DNA of 64,000 nt. Origin: an uncultured Roseicyclus sp. Its GTDB lineage: Bacteria; Pseudomonadota; Alphaproteobacteria; Rhodobacterales; Rhodobacteraceae. The stretch spans positions 62,001-126,000 of the forward strand of contig CAKZPN010000061.1 of assembly GCA_937139335.1 (NCBI GenBank), in the 5' to 3' direction. A program made the position numbers and the translations under genes. A model generated the notes under the pieces. It saw only the letters and a list, made by a program, of their open reading frames with translations. It had not been told where the DNA came from and did not search any database. Position 1 is the stretch's first letter; every line of letters starts with the position of its first letter. Below are positions 49,205 through 57,176 of the stretch, piece after piece.

Positions 49205-49229
49205 GGAACAAGACCCCGTGCGGCCGGTT
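49205..49229 (+). promoter_or_regulatory. Possible EcfG-type promoter before the FMN reductase gene
   Basis: GGAAC-N16-GGTT matches the EcfG consensus except for one base of the -10 core. It lies 31 bases before the ATG at 49261, a good distance for a promoter. Confidence 0.3.
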
Positions 49230-49260
49230 GGTCCCCCAAGCCCTCAAGGAGACGCCACAG

Positions 49261-49896
49261 ATGCCTGACGATACGCCGCTGAAAGCCTTCGCGCTCAACT
49301 GTTCCCTGCGCCCGTCCAGCTCCGACCGGCCGAGTTCCACGGACAAGATGATCGCCGACCTTCTTGCCGCGATGGCACCGCATGGCGTCACCGGCACGAC
49401 CGAGCGGGTGGCGGATTTCGACGTGAAGCCGGGCGTGCTGTCCGACATGGGCGAGGGCGACGCTTGGCCGGCGCTGCGCAAACGGGTGCTGGAGGCCGAC
49501 ATCTTCATCCTCGGTACGCCGATCTGGCTCGGGCATCCGTCCAGCCTCGCGCGCCGGGTGCTGGAACGGATGGACGCCTTCCTGTCCGAGATGGACGACC
49601 AGAGCCGGATGCCGCCCACGGGCAAGGTCGCGCTGGTGGCCGTCGTCGGCAACGAGGACGGCGCTCATGCCAGCCACGCGACCTGCTTTCAGGCGCTGAA
49701 CGACGTGGGGTTCACCATCCCGGCCAACAGCGGCGTCTACTGGGTCGGCGAGGCGATGCAGGGGAAGGATTACGTCGATGTTGAGACGATCCCCGAACCT
49801 CTGGAGCTGATGCTGTCCACGGCGGCGTCGAACGCCGCCCATCTCGCGCGGCTGCTCAAGGCGCAGAGCTATCCGGGCCTGCCCGACGGCGACTGA
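49261..49896 (+). CDS. Flavodoxin-like NAD(P)H-dependent FMN reductase family protein
   Basis: A 211-residue flavodoxin-fold protein. The FMN phosphate loop NCSLRPSSSDRPSST is near residues 14-28 and the isoalloxazine-contact segment GTPIWLGHPSS near 83-93. The family includes quinone and FMN reductases and WrbA-like proteins. AAGGAGAC precedes the ATG. It stands alone after the cyo operon and may be under a stress promoter. Confidence 0.85.
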   Translation: MPDDTPLKAFALNCSLRPSSSDRPSSTDKMIADLLAAMAPHGVTGTTERVADFDVKPGVLSDMGEGDAWPALRKRVLEADIFILGTPIWLGHPSSLARRVLERMDAFLSEMDDQSRMPPTGKVALVAVVGNEDGAHASHATCFQALNDVGFTIPANSGVYWVGEAMQGKDYVDVETIPEPLELMLSTAASNAAHLARLLKAQSYPGLPDGD

Positions 49897-49919
49897 CCCG
49901 GCGCCGCAAGGGTGCCCTG

Positions 49920-50573
49920 TCAGGCGCGGCGGCGCACGGTGCCGTCCGACAGCACGACCGTATCCATCGGCACATCCCACGGCATCGGGAAGATCGTCTC
50001 GATCGCGCAATCGGCGAAGCCGACGCCGATCACCCGTGGACGAGGCGCGAAGGCGGCCAGCGTCCGATCATAATAGCCGCCGCCGTTGCCCAGCCGGAAG
50101 AGCTGCGCATCCACCCCGACCAGCGGCGAAACGACGGTATCGGGGGTCGCGGGCGCGCTTTCCGCCGGGACGAGGATGTTCCAGATGCCGCGCTTCATCG
50201 CGCAACCGGGCGCCCAGCCGTGAAACTCGAGCGGGGCGTCCTTTTCCACCACGACCGGCAGAAGAACCCGCACCCCGGCCTCGTGCGCCTTGGTCATCCA
50301 GGCGCGCAGATCCGGCTCGCCCCGGATTGGCCAGTAGACGGCGAGGCTGGTGCCGGGGCTGAACGGCACCACCTCCGACAGCGCGCGGATCAGGGCATCC
50401 GTCGCCGCCTGCCGGTCCCCGGCCGACAGCGCGCGCGCCGCAACCAGCCGGGCGCGTTCGGCCCGGCGAAACCTTTGCACATCGCGCCAGGTGTCGGCGT
50501 CGACCGGGTGGCCGGCGACGATGTCGTGGGCGAAGCATGGTCCGGACCCGCCGGACCTGTCGTCATCTGTCAT
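49920..50573 (-). CDS. 5-formyltetrahydrofolate cyclo-ligase
   Basis: A 217-residue enzyme that converts 5-formyl-THF plus ATP to 5,10-methenyl-THF. The substrate/ATP motif GNGGGYYDRTLA lies near residue 165 and the folate-binding YWPIRGEPDL near 80. Length is typical (about 190-210) plus a short N-terminal extension. It is convergent with the flavodoxin-like gene. Confidence 0.93.
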   Translation of the reverse strand: MTDDDRSGGSGPCFAHDIVAGHPVDADTWRDVQRFRRAERARLVAARALSAGDRQAATDALIRALSEVVPFSPGTSLAVYWPIRGEPDLRAWMTKAHEAGVRVLLPVVVEKDAPLEFHGWAPGCAMKRGIWNILVPAESAPATPDTVVSPLVGVDAQLFRLGNGGGYYDRTLAAFAPRPRVIGVGFADCAIETIFPMPWDVPMDTVVLSDGTVRRRA

Positions 50574-50642
50574 CGCGCCTGCTCCCTCGCGTCTCCCGCG
50601 CCCATGTAACCACGGACCGACCCGGCGGGCGACCCTCGGTTC

Positions 50643-51929
50643 CTAGTCGCTCTCGCGCAGGCTGCGGGTCAGGGCGTCGAGCACCGGGTCGGCGAGGTAG
50701 CGCAGCACGCTGCGTTCGCCGCGGAGCAAGAAGACCTCGACCGGCATCCCGTAGGACACGCTGCTGGCGATCTCGTCCGGCAGGGTGGCGGCGTCGACCT
50801 CGATCCGGGCGATGTAATGCGGCTCCTCGCCTTCGCGCGTGGCGGGCACGGCGCTGTCGGAGACCGTCAGCACGTTGCCGAAGGCCGGCGTCATGCGGCG
50901 CACGTTGTAGCTGGAAAAGCGCAGCTCGACGCGCTGGTCGATGTGGACGGACTCGATGTCGAGCGGCGAGATCCGGGCGGTGACGACGAAATCGAGCGTC
51001 CGCGGCGTGATCTCCATCAGCACCTGGCCCGGCTGGATCACGTCGCCCGCCGCCACCGCGACCTCCTGCACGCGGCCGCTGACTGGCGCACGCATGTCGG
51101 CGCGCGACAGCGCATCCTCGATCACGACCAGCTCGTTTCGGTGGGTGTTCAGCGTCTCCTGCACCTCGCTCAGCTCGGCGGCGGCACGCTCGCTGTATTC
51201 CCGGCGCAGCCGCGCGGCCTCGGCGACGATGGACAGCGCGTCGCTTTGCGCGGCGGCGATATCCGAGGCGATCTGCCCGAGCGAGGCGCGGATCTGGATC
51301 GCGAGGTCGCGTTGCACGACCACCCGGTTCGCCTCGACCACGCCGCGCTCGCTGCCGTCCTCCATCCGCGACAGCATCTCGCTCTGGAGGATCAGGCGTT
51401 CGCGCAGCGCGTCCGCCTGATCGCGCAGTCCGGCGATTTCGTCGTCGACTTGGATCGAGCGTTGATCGAAGATTTCGAGCGACGACAGCAGGACGCTGTG
51501 GCGGTCCTCGAATTGGCGCAACTCGCGGTCCGCGATGTCGTCGGGCACCCCGTCCGGAAACTCCACAGTCTCCGCGCCGGTCCGTTCGGCGGACAGCCGC
51601 GCCACGCGCGCCTCGCCCACCGCCACCCGCTCGCGCAGCACGCTGCGGTCGGAGAAAAGTTGCAGCGTGTTGAGCCGCACCAGCACGTTGCCGGCCTCGA
51701 CCACGTCGCCCTCGGTGACCAGTACCGCGTCGACGATACCGCCCTCGAGGTGCTGGAGACGCTGGCCGCGTTCAACCGTCGTCACGAGACCGGGCGCGAT
51801 CACGGCGGCGTCGATGCGCGCGATCGCCGCCCAGCCGCCGAGGCCGGCGAAGGTAACGGCGACGATCACCATGCCGATCACCGCGAAGGTGGAGGGTCGG
51901 CTGAACAGGTCGCTCCGGTCCCCGGTCAT
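50643..51929 (-). CDS. HlyD-family type I secretion membrane fusion protein
   Basis: A 428-residue periplasmic adaptor. One N-terminal membrane helix (about 17-37) is followed by a biotinyl-lipoyl half (GLVTTVERGQRLQHLEGGIVD), a long alpha-hairpin with coiled-coil potential (about 95-290), the second lipoyl half (MRAPVSGRVQEV) and a beta-barrel. It bridges the ABC exporter to an outer-membrane TolC protein, which is not encoded here. The ATG overlaps the stop of the ABC gene (ATGA). Confidence 0.94.
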   Translation of the reverse strand: MTGDRSDLFSRPSTFAVIGMVIVAVTFAGLGGWAAIARIDAAVIAPGLVTTVERGQRLQHLEGGIVDAVLVTEGDVVEAGNVLVRLNTLQLFSDRSVLRERVAVGEARVARLSAERTGAETVEFPDGVPDDIADRELRQFEDRHSVLLSSLEIFDQRSIQVDDEIAGLRDQADALRERLILQSEMLSRMEDGSERGVVEANRVVVQRDLAIQIRASLGQIASDIAAAQSDALSIVAEAARLRREYSERAAAELSEVQETLNTHRNELVVIEDALSRADMRAPVSGRVQEVAVAAGDVIQPGQVLMEITPRTLDFVVTARISPLDIESVHIDQRVELRFSSYNVRRMTPAFGNVLTVSDSAVPATREGEEPHYIARIEVDAATLPDEIASSVSYGMPVEVFLLRGERSVLRYLADPVLDALTRSLRESD

Positions 51930-53695
51930 GACAGCTTTCCCGTGGCAGCTGCGCGCGGCAGTTTCTCGGCCGCCTGCGGCTTCACCGCGTCGACGGTGTC
52001 GATGAGCTTCTGCACGGCGCCGTTCTCCAGCACCATGACCTTGGTCGATGTCGCGACGAGGTTGTTGCGATGCGTGGCCAGCACCACCGACGATTGCATC
52101 TGGCGGAGCGCGAGGATGCAGCGGATCAACGCCTCTTCGCCGCTGCTGTCGAGGTTGGAGTTCGGCTCGTCGAGGATCAGCAGCCGCGGCACCCCGAACA
52201 CCGCGCGGGCCAGCGCGACGCGCTGTCGCTGCCCGCCCGACAGACGGTCGCCGCCGGGGCCGACCTCGGTCTCGAATCCGTTCGGCAGGCTCTTGATCAT
52301 GTCGAAGGCGCCGGAGAGATAGGCGGCCGAGATCACGTCCTTGTCGGTCGCCGCGGGATGGAACCGGGCGATGTTCTGCGCCACCGTGCCGGGAAACAGC
52401 GTGCTGACCTGCGGCATGTAGCCCAGCAACGCGCCCAGCTGGTCGGGCGGCCAGTGCGATAGCTCGGTCCCGTCCAGCCGGATCGCGCCGGCCGCCGGCG
52501 GCACCGTCCCCGCGAGGTGGCGCAGCAGCGTCGTCTTGCCCGAGCCGCTGGCGCCCAGCACTGCCAGGCAGTCGCCCGGCGCCAGCGTGGCCGAGACGTT
52601 GCGCAGCGCAAGCGCCGCCGAGCCGGGCACCCGCGCGCTCAGCTGGCTCACCTCCAGCCGCCCCTTTGGCTTCGGCAGCGCGGTGCGGGCGCTTTGCTCG
52701 GGCAGGCGCAGGAACAGCGCGCCGAGGCGCTGATAGGATTGGCGCGCGCGGGTGAACACGCTCCACTGACCCACCGCCTGTTCCACCGGCGCCAGCGCCC
52801 GGCCCATCATGATCGAGGCCACGATCATGATGCCGGGCGTGATCTGCTGGTCGAGCACCAGCAGGGCACCGACGCCCAGCATCGCGATCTGAAGTGCCAT
52901 CCTGAGGAACCGCGACAGCGCAAGCACGGTGCCGGAGCGATCATTGGCCAGCGATTGCCCGCGCAGCAGCGCGCGGCGCGCCTCGGACCAGCGCGTGCGC
53001 ATCGCGCGTTCCATGCCCAGCGACTGCAGCAACTCGGCATGGACCAACGCGGACACGGCCAGATCGCTGGCCTGCCGGGCCGAGCCGTGTGCCTCGGCGA
53101 TCGGTTTGCGCGTCACCATTTCGTTCAGGATCGCGAGGATGAAGATCGCCAGCGTGCCGACCAGCGCCACGACGCCAAGCCAGGGATGGAACAGGAAGCA
53201 CGCGAGCAGGAAAATCGGGATCCAGGGCGCGTCGAGCAGGGCCAGCAGCCCCGGCCCGGACAGGAAATCGCGGACCCGTTCAAGGTCGCGCATCAGCGGT
53301 TCGGGGTTGCTCTCGGGCTCGGCCAGCCGCAGCCGCATGACGCGGTTGAACAGGGGTTCCGCCAGGGTGGCGTCGAACTCCAGCCCGGCGCGGACGAGGA
53401 TGCGAAAGCGCACGACCTCGAGCGCGGCATAGGCCATCAGCAGGAAAACCGCGATGAGGGTGAGGGCGAAGAGGGTTTCGAGGCTGCGGCTGGTCAGAAC
53501 GCGCTCGTAGACCTGCAGCATGTAGAGCGGCCCGACGAAGGTCAGCAGGTTCAGGAAGAAGCTGAAGCCCAGCACCCATGTCAGCCAGACCGCGAGGCGC
53601 TTGCGCGCGCTTTGGAAATCCGCATGCGGCGGGCGCATCGGCAGGGGGGCAGCGGGGAGCGGGGCGGTCACTTGAACATGCGGTCCTTGTTCCAT
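51926..53695 (-). CDS. Type I secretion ABC transporter, PrtD family
   Basis: A 589-residue exporter with six helices (about 35-320) and a C-terminal ATPase: Walker A GASGSGKTT, signature LSGGQRQR, Walker B LLILDEPNSNLD. There is no N-terminal C39 peptidase or C39-like domain, so it belongs to the PrtD/AprD class that exports proteins with an uncleaved C-terminal signal. ATG 53695 has no clear ribosome site; a GTG at 53707 lies inside a strong hairpin. It is placed directly behind the repeat-protein gene, its likely cargo. Confidence 0.93.
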   Translation of the reverse strand: MEQGPHVQVTAPLPAAPLPMRPPHADFQSARKRLAVWLTWVLGFSFFLNLLTFVGPLYMLQVYERVLTSRSLETLFALTLIAVFLLMAYAALEVVRFRILVRAGLEFDATLAEPLFNRVMRLRLAEPESNPEPLMRDLERVRDFLSGPGLLALLDAPWIPIFLLACFLFHPWLGVVALVGTLAIFILAILNEMVTRKPIAEAHGSARQASDLAVSALVHAELLQSLGMERAMRTRWSEARRALLRGQSLANDRSGTVLALSRFLRMALQIAMLGVGALLVLDQQITPGIMIVASIMMGRALAPVEQAVGQWSVFTRARQSYQRLGALFLRLPEQSARTALPKPKGRLEVSQLSARVPGSAALALRNVSATLAPGDCLAVLGASGSGKTTLLRHLAGTVPPAAGAIRLDGTELSHWPPDQLGALLGYMPQVSTLFPGTVAQNIARFHPAATDKDVISAAYLSGAFDMIKSLPNGFETEVGPGGDRLSGGQRQRVALARAVFGVPRLLILDEPNSNLDSSGEEALIRCILALRQMQSSVVLATHRNNLVATSTKVMVLENGAVQKLIDTVDAVKPQAAEKLPRAAATGKLS

Positions 53696-53706
53696 CAGAC
53701 CAAGCA

Positions 53707-53734
53707 CGACAGGCGGCCATCAGGCCGCCTGTCG
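53707..53734 (-). terminator. Strong hairpin between repeat-protein gene and ABC exporter gene
   Basis: CGACAGGCGGCC / GGCCGCCTGTCG forms a perfect 12-bp stem with a 4-base loop. It begins 22 bases after the repeat-protein stop and ends 11 bases before the exporter ATG. No T-run follows on the minus strand, so it is better seen as an attenuator or mRNA stabiliser that lets cargo exceed exporter. Confidence 0.6.
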
Positions 53735-53756
53735 CAATTCAGGGCTGTGCGGTGGC

Positions 53757-54638
53757 TCAGGCGAGCGACAGCAGACCGTCCGAACCAAGCAGATCGCCGA
53801 CCAGCGGCAGGCCGCCGTCGCCGAGCAGTCCGTCGGTGAGGCCGCCGAGATCGCCGACCAGCGGCAGGCCGCCATCGCCGAGCAGTCCGTCGGTCAGGCC
53901 GCCGAGATTGCCGACCAGCGGCAGGCCGCCGTCGCCGAGCAGACCGTCGGTGAGGCCGCCGAGGTCGCCGACCAGCGGCAGGCCGCCATCGCCGAGCAGT
54001 CCGTCGGTCAGGCCGCCGAGATCGCCAACCAGCGGCAGGCCGCCATCGCCGAGGAGGCCATCGGTCAGACCACCGAGATCGCCAAGCTCGCCAAGGAGCG
54101 GCAGACCGCCGTCGCCGAGCAGGCCGTCGAGATCGCCGAGCAACGGCAGGCCGCCGTCACCGAGAAGGCCATCCTCACCGAGAAGGCTGCCGAGGATGCC
54201 GTCTTCTCCGAGAACCAGTTCGAGCACGTTCGGCACGACGCCGTCCTCACCAAGGACAACGTCGAGGACACGGCCGACGAGACCGCCGACACCGTCTTCC
54301 AGGTCGATCAGGTCGCCGAGGAGCGGAAGGTCGTCGCCGCCGCCCAGCAGGCCGTCGGTCAGGCCACCGAGATCGCCAAGATCGCCGACGAGGGGCAGGC
54401 CGCCGTCGCCCAGCAATCCGCCGGTGAGGTCGCCGACCAGCGGCAGGTCGCCCAGCAGGTCGCCCCCCAGCAGGTCGCCGACGAGGGGCAGATCGCCGCC
54501 GGTCAGGTCGCCCAGCAGGGGCAGGCCATCGCCGAGCAGGCCGGTCACGAGACCGCCGATATCGGGCAGGCCGTCACCCAACCCGAGCGGGTCCCCCTGC
54601 GAGGGAGTCGGGTTCGTGTCAGATGTATCAAGCGCCAT
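53757..54638 (-). CDS. Highly acidic Gly/Leu/Asp repeat protein, probable type I secretion cargo
   Basis: A 293-residue protein beginning MALDTSDTNPTPSQGD. It contains no Cys, Lys, His, Phe, Trp or Tyr and only one Arg, while Gly, Leu and Asp make up most of it, so it must be extremely acidic. Degenerate repeats of GLLGDGGLPLVGDL fill residues 30-280; the last five 19-residue copies are nearly identical. No N-terminal signal peptide is present; the end, GSDGLLSLA, fits an uncleaved C-terminal signal. GGAGAG precedes ATG 54638; the alternative ATG 54743 adds 35 residues and has a poorer site. It is first in an operon with PrtD/HlyD genes. I recognise no family; classic RTX nonapeptides are absent. 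Confidence 0.8.
   Translation of the reverse strand: MALDTSDTNPTPSQGDPLGLGDGLPDIGGLVTGLLGDGLPLLGDLTGGDLPLVGDLLGGDLLGDLPLVGDLTGGLLGDGGLPLVGDLGDLGGLTDGLLGGGDDLPLLGDLIDLEDGVGGLVGRVLDVVLGEDGVVPNVLELVLGEDGILGSLLGEDGLLGDGGLPLLGDLDGLLGDGGLPLLGELGDLGGLTDGLLGDGGLPLVGDLGGLTDGLLGDGGLPLVGDLGGLTDGLLGDGGLPLVGNLGGLTDGLLGDGGLPLVGDLGGLTDGLLGDGGLPLVGDLLGSDGLLSLA
53796..54080 (-). repeat. Five tandem 57-bp repeats in the secreted repeat-protein gene
   Basis: Five in-frame copies with a period of exactly 57 bases encode DLGGLTDGLLGDGGLPLVG (one copy has Asn for the first Asp). Differences between copies are mostly third-position changes. More diverged copies continue upstream to about 54560. Confidence 0.9.
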
Positions 54639-55011
54639 TTGTCTCTCCATAGCTGCGGCAAGTTGATGAGAAGCCAGCAGCAATCCGCCGGGCAGCAAAA
54701 GGCGCGCTGCGTCGCGACGCTCGGCTAGGTCTGGAATGTTCATTGCCTGTCTCACACTTGCTCGTTCCGGGCCCGCTCGCGGCGCGCCGAGGCTCGGAAT
54801 GCCCCCGATCGCCGGTGGGGGCTATCCATCGCCAGTGCCATGCGGCGGAGCGCCCATCGCACTTAAGGACGATGCCGGTCCTGAATCCTCTCCACCTGTC
54901 CTTTTAGACAGGTTTTGGGGTTCTGCCTCCGCGGCCGGTCGGGCCGAGGCCGGGTCGGCAGCGGGCGCTGATTCATCTCCGACAATCGGCGTTCGGGCGG
55001 TTCTTCGGTGC
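54639..55011 (-). other. Regulatory region upstream of the secretion operon
   Basis: A 373-base gap between the stop of the sensor kinase gene and the chosen start of the repeat-protein gene. It holds a lux-box-like palindrome (54894-54913), a short GCCCCC/GGGGGC inverted repeat (54801-54822) and the alternative start ATG at 54743. I see no other reading frame that looks coding. Confidence 0.6.
54894..54913. promoter_or_regulatory. Lux-box-like palindrome
   Basis: ACCTGT-N8-ACAGGT, 20 bases long. The outer six bases on each side are identical to the canonical LuxR box of Aliivibrio fischeri, and the symmetry extends one more base (ACCTGTC / GACAGGT). It lies about 150 bases before ATG 54743 and 256 before ATG 54638. 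Confidence 0.6.
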
Positions 55012-56373
55012 TCAGGCCAGCGGCACGCGGAACACCACGCGCAGGCCCTGGCCGCTGGTGTCGACGCTGAGCGCGCCGCCGTGACGGTCGGCGACGGCGT
55101 CGGCGATGGAAAGGCCGAGACCGCTGCCCTGTCCGCCGCGGGCCTGGCCGAAGCGGGCGAGCACGATCGCCACATCGGCGGGGTCCAGGCCCACGCCATC
55201 ATCGACGACGGTGATGACCGCGTCGCCCTCGTCCCGGTCGAGGGTGACGTCGATCGCGCTCAACCCGTCGCCGCCATGCTTCAGCGCGTTGTCGACCAGG
55301 TTGGCGATTGCCTCGCGGATCATCACCTCGTCGGCGATGGCGAGGACGGGCGCGTCGGGGATGGTGCAGGTGAGGCACACGCCCGCGGCCTGCGCAGCGG
55401 CGCGGAAATCATCGCCCACATCGGCCACGATTTGCGTCAGATCGACCGAGCGGTTCAACGCGTCCGGCGGCGCGGCGTGGACGCGTTCGAGGGTCAGGAG
55501 CTTGTTGGCGAGGTCGCTGGCCCGCCGCGCGGCCGACAGCAACTCGCCGGTGCGGGCGCGGGCGGCGGCGGGGGTGGGCGCGCTGGCCACGGCCTCGGCC
55601 ATCGCCAGCACGCCTGCGAGCGGATTGCGCAACTGGTGCGCGGCGTTCGAGATCAGGTTGGTCTGGTTGGTCAGCGCGCTTTCAACCTGCGAGAACAGGC
55701 TGTTGAGCCGGCGCACGAGGCCGCGCGCCTCGGGCGGGACAGGGCGCTGGATCGGGCTCAGGTCGTCGGAACTGCGCTTGGAGATCGCGTCTTCCAGCGT
55801 CAACAGGGGGCGCAGGCCAAGGCTGACGCCGAACCAGACCACCAACCCGACGGTGCCGATGAGGACCGCTATGACGATGAAGCTGCGCGCGACCAGGTCG
55901 CGGACAAAGGCATTGCGCAGCGCTACGTCCTGCCACACCGTGTGGGTGAAGACGCCGGAAATCGGGCCAATCGTGGTCACGTCGTGGACCCGGACGGCGC
56001 GGACGATGCGACCATGGTAGATCGCGTCGTAGTAGACGATCTCGCCCTCGGGAACGCGGGTGAGGCCGACCGGGACGGGAGGGGTGGAAAAGCCGGTGAC
56101 GAAGATGCCGTCGGGGGCGAAGGCATGATAGTAGACCGGCCCGCCCGAGGTATCCGCGAGGCGGTCGCGCGTCTCGATCGACAGGGCATCGCCGCCGGAC
56201 CGCGCGATGTCGCCCGCGACGGCCAGCGCGGTGGTCAGGAGGCTACGGTCGAAGATGTAGGCGGCGGTATCGCGCGCCTCGCGCACCTGCCAGGCGCCGA
56301 CGACGGCGGCGATCAGCAGCAGCGGCAGCAAGATGATGACGATCAGCCGAAGCCGCAGCGACGTCGATGTCAC
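55012..56373 (-). CDS. tctE: Sensor histidine kinase, TctE-like
   Basis: A 453-residue inner-membrane kinase. Helices at about 9-28 and 162-185 frame a periplasmic sensor of the TctE/2CSK_N type. A linker leads to the HisKA domain with His246 (SNAAHQLRNPL) and a HATPase with N-box NLVDNALKHGG and the GQGSGLGLSI loop. It overlaps the response regulator gene by four bases and is divergent from the tricarboxylate transporter genes, whose substrate it presumably senses. Confidence 0.93.
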   Translation of the reverse strand: MTSTSLRLRLIVIILLPLLLIAAVVGAWQVREARDTAAYIFDRSLLTTALAVAGDIARSGGDALSIETRDRLADTSGGPVYYHAFAPDGIFVTGFSTPPVPVGLTRVPEGEIVYYDAIYHGRIVRAVRVHDVTTIGPISGVFTHTVWQDVALRNAFVRDLVARSFIVIAVLIGTVGLVVWFGVSLGLRPLLTLEDAISKRSSDDLSPIQRPVPPEARGLVRRLNSLFSQVESALTNQTNLISNAAHQLRNPLAGVLAMAEAVASAPTPAAARARTGELLSAARRASDLANKLLTLERVHAAPPDALNRSVDLTQIVADVGDDFRAAAQAAGVCLTCTIPDAPVLAIADEVMIREAIANLVDNALKHGGDGLSAIDVTLDRDEGDAVITVVDDGVGLDPADVAIVLARFGQARGGQGSGLGLSIADAVADRHGGALSVDTSGQGLRVVFRVPLA

Positions 56374-57044
56374 GCAGATCCTTCCAGTGTCAGGCGGTAG
56401 CCAAGCCCGCGCTGGACCTGGATCGCGATGCCATGTGGACGCAGGCGCTTGCGCAGCCGCGACAGGTGCGCCTCGATCGCCGCTTCCTCGAAATCCGCGC
56501 CGGTGCCGTAGGTGTGATCCAGCAGATCGGATTTCGCGACCGTGCGCCCGGTCGAGGCCATCAGCCGTTCCAGCAGGCTGACCTCGCGCCGCGGGATGTT
56601 CTGCACCTGCCCGTCGATCTCGACCTGCCGCGCGCCGAGGTCCAGAACCAGCGGCCCGAAGGACAGCGTCTCGCGCAGGGCGCGGGGACGGCGGCGCGAC
56701 AGGGCGCGCACGCGCGCCTCCAACTCGGCCATCTTGAAGGGCTTGATGAGGTAGTCGTCGGCGCCGGCATCCAGCCCGCGCACGAGGTCGTCGGTGTCGC
56801 CGCGCGCGGTCAGCAGCAGGACCGGGCGCTCGTCGCCACGCTCGCGCATCCGCGACAGGATGCGCAATCCGTCGGTGCCGGGCAGGTTGATGTCGAGGAT
56901 GACCATGTCCGCGCCGTCACCGCGCAGGTAGGCGTCGGCATGGTCGCCGTCGTCCAGCCGGTCGACGGCATGGCCAAGGTCCTCCAGCCGGTAGGTGATG
57001 CCGGCGGCGAGGCTCTCGTTATCTTCTACAAGAACGATGCGCAA
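56370..57044 (-). CDS. tctD: OmpR-family response regulator, TctD-like
   Basis: A 224-residue regulator with a receiver (Asp8, phospho-Asp51 in VILDINLPG, Lys in LIKPF) and a C-terminal winged helix (about 125-220). The chosen start is TTG at 57044, with GGGGAGA upstream, giving MRIVLVEDN as in relatives; a TTG at 57062 is less likely. It is divergent from tctC, 132 bases away, and expected to activate it. Confidence 0.92.
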   Translation of the reverse strand: MRIVLVEDNESLAAGITYRLEDLGHAVDRLDDGDHADAYLRGDGADMVILDINLPGTDGLRILSRMRERGDERPVLLLTARGDTDDLVRGLDAGADDYLIKPFKMAELEARVRALSRRRPRALRETLSFGPLVLDLGARQVEIDGQVQNIPRREVSLLERLMASTGRTVAKSDLLDHTYGTGADFEEAAIEAHLSRLRKRLRPHGIAIQVQRGLGYRLTLEGSA

Positions 57045-57176
57045 AAACCTGTCTCCCCGCAAGCTTGTCGCAAGGTTCGCAGGTCATCGTGACCGGATCA
57101 AGCGGGGAGAGCCCCGGTTTGTGGGATGCGTGCTTCGGTTCAGGAGGGCCGTGCGCGCAAAAGGGAGGAAGACTGA

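Noticed and set aside
53796-54080. CRISPR array
   Set aside because: The 57-bp units are adjacent, have no variable spacers and lie in frame inside a gene; no cas genes are near.
53578-54666. Plus-strand frame of Arg/Pro/Ser repeats opposite the acidic repeat gene
   Set aside because: Any tandem repeat gives periodic frames on both strands. The minus frame has a ribosome site, operon context and protein-like third-base variation; the plus frame has none. A further plus-strand frame reads like an Ala/Gln coiled coil but has no start.
54801-54822. Terminator for the TctE gene (GCCCCC / GGGGGC)
   Set aside because: The stem is only six pairs and lies 190 bases downstream of the stop without a T-run.
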